Shown here one piece after another: positions 4,792 through 6,178 of a stretch of DNA of 6,178 bases (positions are counted from its first letter, which is position 1; each line of letters opens with the position of its first letter). Source of the stretch: Brevundimonas vancanneytii. Its GTDB lineage: Bacteria > Pseudomonadota > Alphaproteobacteria > Caulobacterales > Caulobacteraceae. Both the position numbers and the translations under genes were made by a program. The notes under the pieces are model-generated. The model was not told the origin of the DNA. It saw only the letters and a program-made list of their open reading frames with translations, and ran no database searches. The stretch is taken from contig CAMCIP010000139.1 in NCBI GenBank assembly GCA_945874855.1, positions 1 through 6,178 of the forward strand, in the 5' to 3' direction.

Positions 4792-6066
4792 TTGCACCAC
4801 TTCGCCCCGCGCGGAGGCCGTCTGCACGCCGAGGATGTCGACCTGACCGCCCTGGCCCCGGCCGTCGGCACGCCGGTCTATGTCTATGCCGCCGCCACCC
4901 TGCGTCGCCATGCGGTCGCCCTGCAGGCCGTCTTCGCACCCCATGAGGCCGCACTGGGCCGCCCGCTGATCGCCTTTGCGGTCAAGGCGGCGTCGAATGT
5001 GTCGGTGCTGAAGGTTCTGGCGGGCTGCGGCCTGGGGGCCGACACGGTGTCGGAAGGAGAGATCCGGCGGGCCCTGGCCGCGGGCGTGCCGGCGGACCGC
5101 ATCGTCTTTTCCGGCGTCGGCAAGACGGACGCGGAACTGGACCTGGCCGTCGGCCTGGGCCTGCGCCAGATCAACGTCGAGAGCACGGTGGAGATGGAAC
5201 GGCTGGCGGCCGCCGCCGCCCGGGCCGGACGCGTCCCCGACGTCGCCGTGCGGGTCAACCCGAAGATCGGCGCCGGCGGCCATGCCAAGATCACCACGGG
5301 CGGCGAGGGCGACAAGTTCGGCGTGCCGATGGCCGAGGCGCTGGACCTGTATCGCCGTTGGGCCGGAGACGCCCGCGTCCGGCCAGTCGGCCTGGCCTGT
5401 CACATCGGCAGCCAGATCACCGATCTGGCCCCCCTGCGCGCCGCCTTCGCCCGGCTGGCCGAAATGACGCGGACCCTGCGCGCCGAAGGGCATGCAGTGT
5501 CACGGCTGGATCTGGGCGGCGGTCTGGGCGTCGCCTATGCGGGCGGCGACGCCTCGGCCCCGCTGGAGGCCTATGCCGCCATGGTCGCCGAGGTCCTGGG
5601 CGGGCTGGAGGTCGAGATCGTGCTGGAGCCCGGCCGGCTGCTGGCCGCCAATGCCGGGATTCTGCTGTCGCGGGTCATCCAGGTGACCGAACGCGGCGAC
5701 GGGCGGCGGCTCCTGGTGCTGGACGCGGCGATGAACGACCTGCTGCGCCCCGCCCTCTATGACGCCTTCCACGACCTGATCCCGGTGACGCCCCGCGACG
5801 GCGAGGCGGTCGCATACGACGTGGTGGGGCCGGTGTGCGAGACCGGCGACACCTTCGCCCGCGACCGGCCGCTGGGGCCTTTGCAGGCCGGGGACCTGGT
5901 CGCCTTCACCGGGGCCGGCGCCTATGGCGCGACCATGGCGTCGGAATACAATTCGCGCCCGCTCGTCCCCGAGGTGCTGGTCGACGGCGCCCGCTGGGCC
6001 GTGGTGCGGCGGCGGCCGTCCTATGGCGAAATGCTGGCGCGCGAGCCCGTGGCGGACTGGCTCTAG
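4792..6066 (+). CDS. lysA: diaminopimelate decarboxylase
   Basis: PLP-dependent enzyme that decarboxylates meso-diaminopimelate to L-lysine, the final step of lysine synthesis, in the cytoplasm; it belongs to the fold-III (alanine racemase-like) decarboxylases. Of 424 residues, the N-terminal barrel carries FAVKAASN (62-69) with Lys65 as the PLP Schiff-base lysine, CHIGSQ (203-208), the phosphate-binding LGGGLG (241-246) and EPGR (279-282). The C-terminal domain carries CETGD (349-353, Cys349 substrate-site cysteine from the partner subunit) and GAYGATMASEYNSRP (376-390, with Tyr378). The start is TTG at 4792: the protein begins MHHFAPRGGRLHAEDV, matching the usual LysA N-terminus (xHFxyrxGxLHAExV), and no ATG or GTG fits without losing conserved sequence. 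It lies 3 bp after the lipoprotein stop with only a weak ribosome site, so reinitiation is likely. Its stop codon shares CTAG with the convergent hpt gene. Confidence 0.96.
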   Translation: MHHFAPRGGRLHAEDVDLTALAPAVGTPVYVYAAATLRRHAVALQAVFAPHEAALGRPLIAFAVKAASNVSVLKVLAGCGLGADTVSEGEIRRALAAGVPADRIVFSGVGKTDAELDLAVGLGLRQINVESTVEMERLAAAAARAGRVPDVAVRVNPKIGAGGHAKITTGGEGDKFGVPMAEALDLYRRWAGDARVRPVGLACHIGSQITDLAPLRAAFARLAEMTRTLRAEGHAVSRLDLGGGLGVAYAGGDASAPLEAYAAMVAEVLGGLEVEIVLEPGRLLAANAGILLSRVIQVTERGDGRRLLVLDAAMNDLLRPALYDAFHDLIPVTPRDGEAVAYDVVGPVCETGDTFARDRPLGPLQAGDLVAFTGAGAYGATMASEYNSRPLVPEVLVDGARWAVVRRRPSYGEMLAREPVADWL

Positions 6067-6178
6067 TCGAGGGCGCAGACGTCGGGCAGGCCGCGCCATT
6101 TGCCGGCGTGATCCAGGCCATAGCCGACCAGAAAGCGGTCCGGCGCCTCCCAGCCCACGAAGTCGGGGACGAGGGCGC
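6063..6178 (-). CDS. hpt: hypoxanthine phosphoribosyltransferase, C-terminal part (truncated by window edge)
   Basis: The last 37 residues of a purine-salvage enzyme that makes IMP or GMP from hypoxanthine or guanine and PRPP in the cytoplasm. The visible segment contains DFVGWEAPDRFLVGYGLD and KWRGLPDVCALD, matching the conserved C-terminal block (FvGfeiPdkFvVGYGLDyaekyRnLPdi) of bacterial hypoxanthine phosphoribosyltransferases; the aromatic Trp after the VG pair and the Asp of YGLD belong to the base-binding region. The PRPP-binding loop lies outside the window. The stop codon (complement of 6063-6065) overlaps the lysA stop by two bases, so the genes converge with no spacer. Confidence 0.88.
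   Translation of the reverse strand, partial: ALVPDFVGWEAPDRFLVGYGLDHAGKWRGLPDVCALD

Noticed and set aside
2771..4954. 727-codon open frame on the minus strand opposite argH
   Set aside because: It lies antisense to a certain argH gene and runs into tlpA out of frame. The predicted protein is Arg/Gly/Pro/His-rich and low in complexity with no recognisable domain, as expected for antisense frames in DNA with extreme third-position GC.
4435..5493. 352-codon minus-strand frame opposite the lipoprotein and lysA
   Set aside because: Antisense to two supported genes, with His/Gln/Arg-rich composition typical of a shadow frame.
1..6178. A novel defence, mobile or biosynthetic system
   Set aside because: Apart from one small unknown secreted protein, every gene belongs to a known housekeeping or envelope family. 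Codon use and composition are uniform, and there are no repeats, integrases, transposases or att-like duplications beside the tRNA.

Overview
The window is very GC-rich and tightly packed, with strong G/C preference at third codon positions. Gene content and protein style point to an alphaproteobacterium of the Caulobacterales, most likely a Brevundimonas-like organism; this placement is inference from protein character, not a database match. It reads as an ordinary chromosomal housekeeping region. I see no phage, insertion sequence, CRISPR array or toxin/defence module, and no convincing new multi-gene system.

Left part (1-2003). The 5' end of a minus-strand thiolase gene (acetyl-CoA C-acetyltransferase family) runs off the left edge. 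Its 200-bp upstream gap holds a LiuR-like (MerR-family) operator candidate and a small perfect hairpin. Next comes a minus-strand gene for a lipoprotein-type PQQ-dependent aldose sugar dehydrogenase. A plus-strand tRNA with anticodon CAT (elongator Met most likely) follows, preceded by a good sigma70-type promoter with a GC-rich discriminator.

Middle part (2029-3117). Two minus-strand genes for envelope proteins lie here: a small secreted protein of unknown function carrying a nine-glycine tract encoded by a pure trinucleotide repeat, and a membrane-anchored TlpA-type thiol-disulfide oxidoreductase with a CAPC active site.

Right part (3147-6178). A plus-strand cluster argH - small LptM-like lipoprotein - lysA is coupled tightly (4-bp ATGA overlap, then a 3-bp gap before a TTG start). 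It joins the last step of arginine synthesis, a small outer-membrane lipoprotein thought to serve LPS-transporter assembly, and the last step of lysine synthesis. argH is divergent from tlpA; the short gap between them contains a hairpin with a U-tract on the minus strand. lysA ends convergently on a hypoxanthine phosphoribosyltransferase gene (C-terminal fragment only), with the two stop codons sharing the tetranucleotide CTAG.

The most useful second looks are the tlpA/argH divergent junction, the LptM-like lipoprotein in the argH-lysA cluster, the LiuR-like site upstream of the thiolase, and the GGC microsatellite in the secreted protein.
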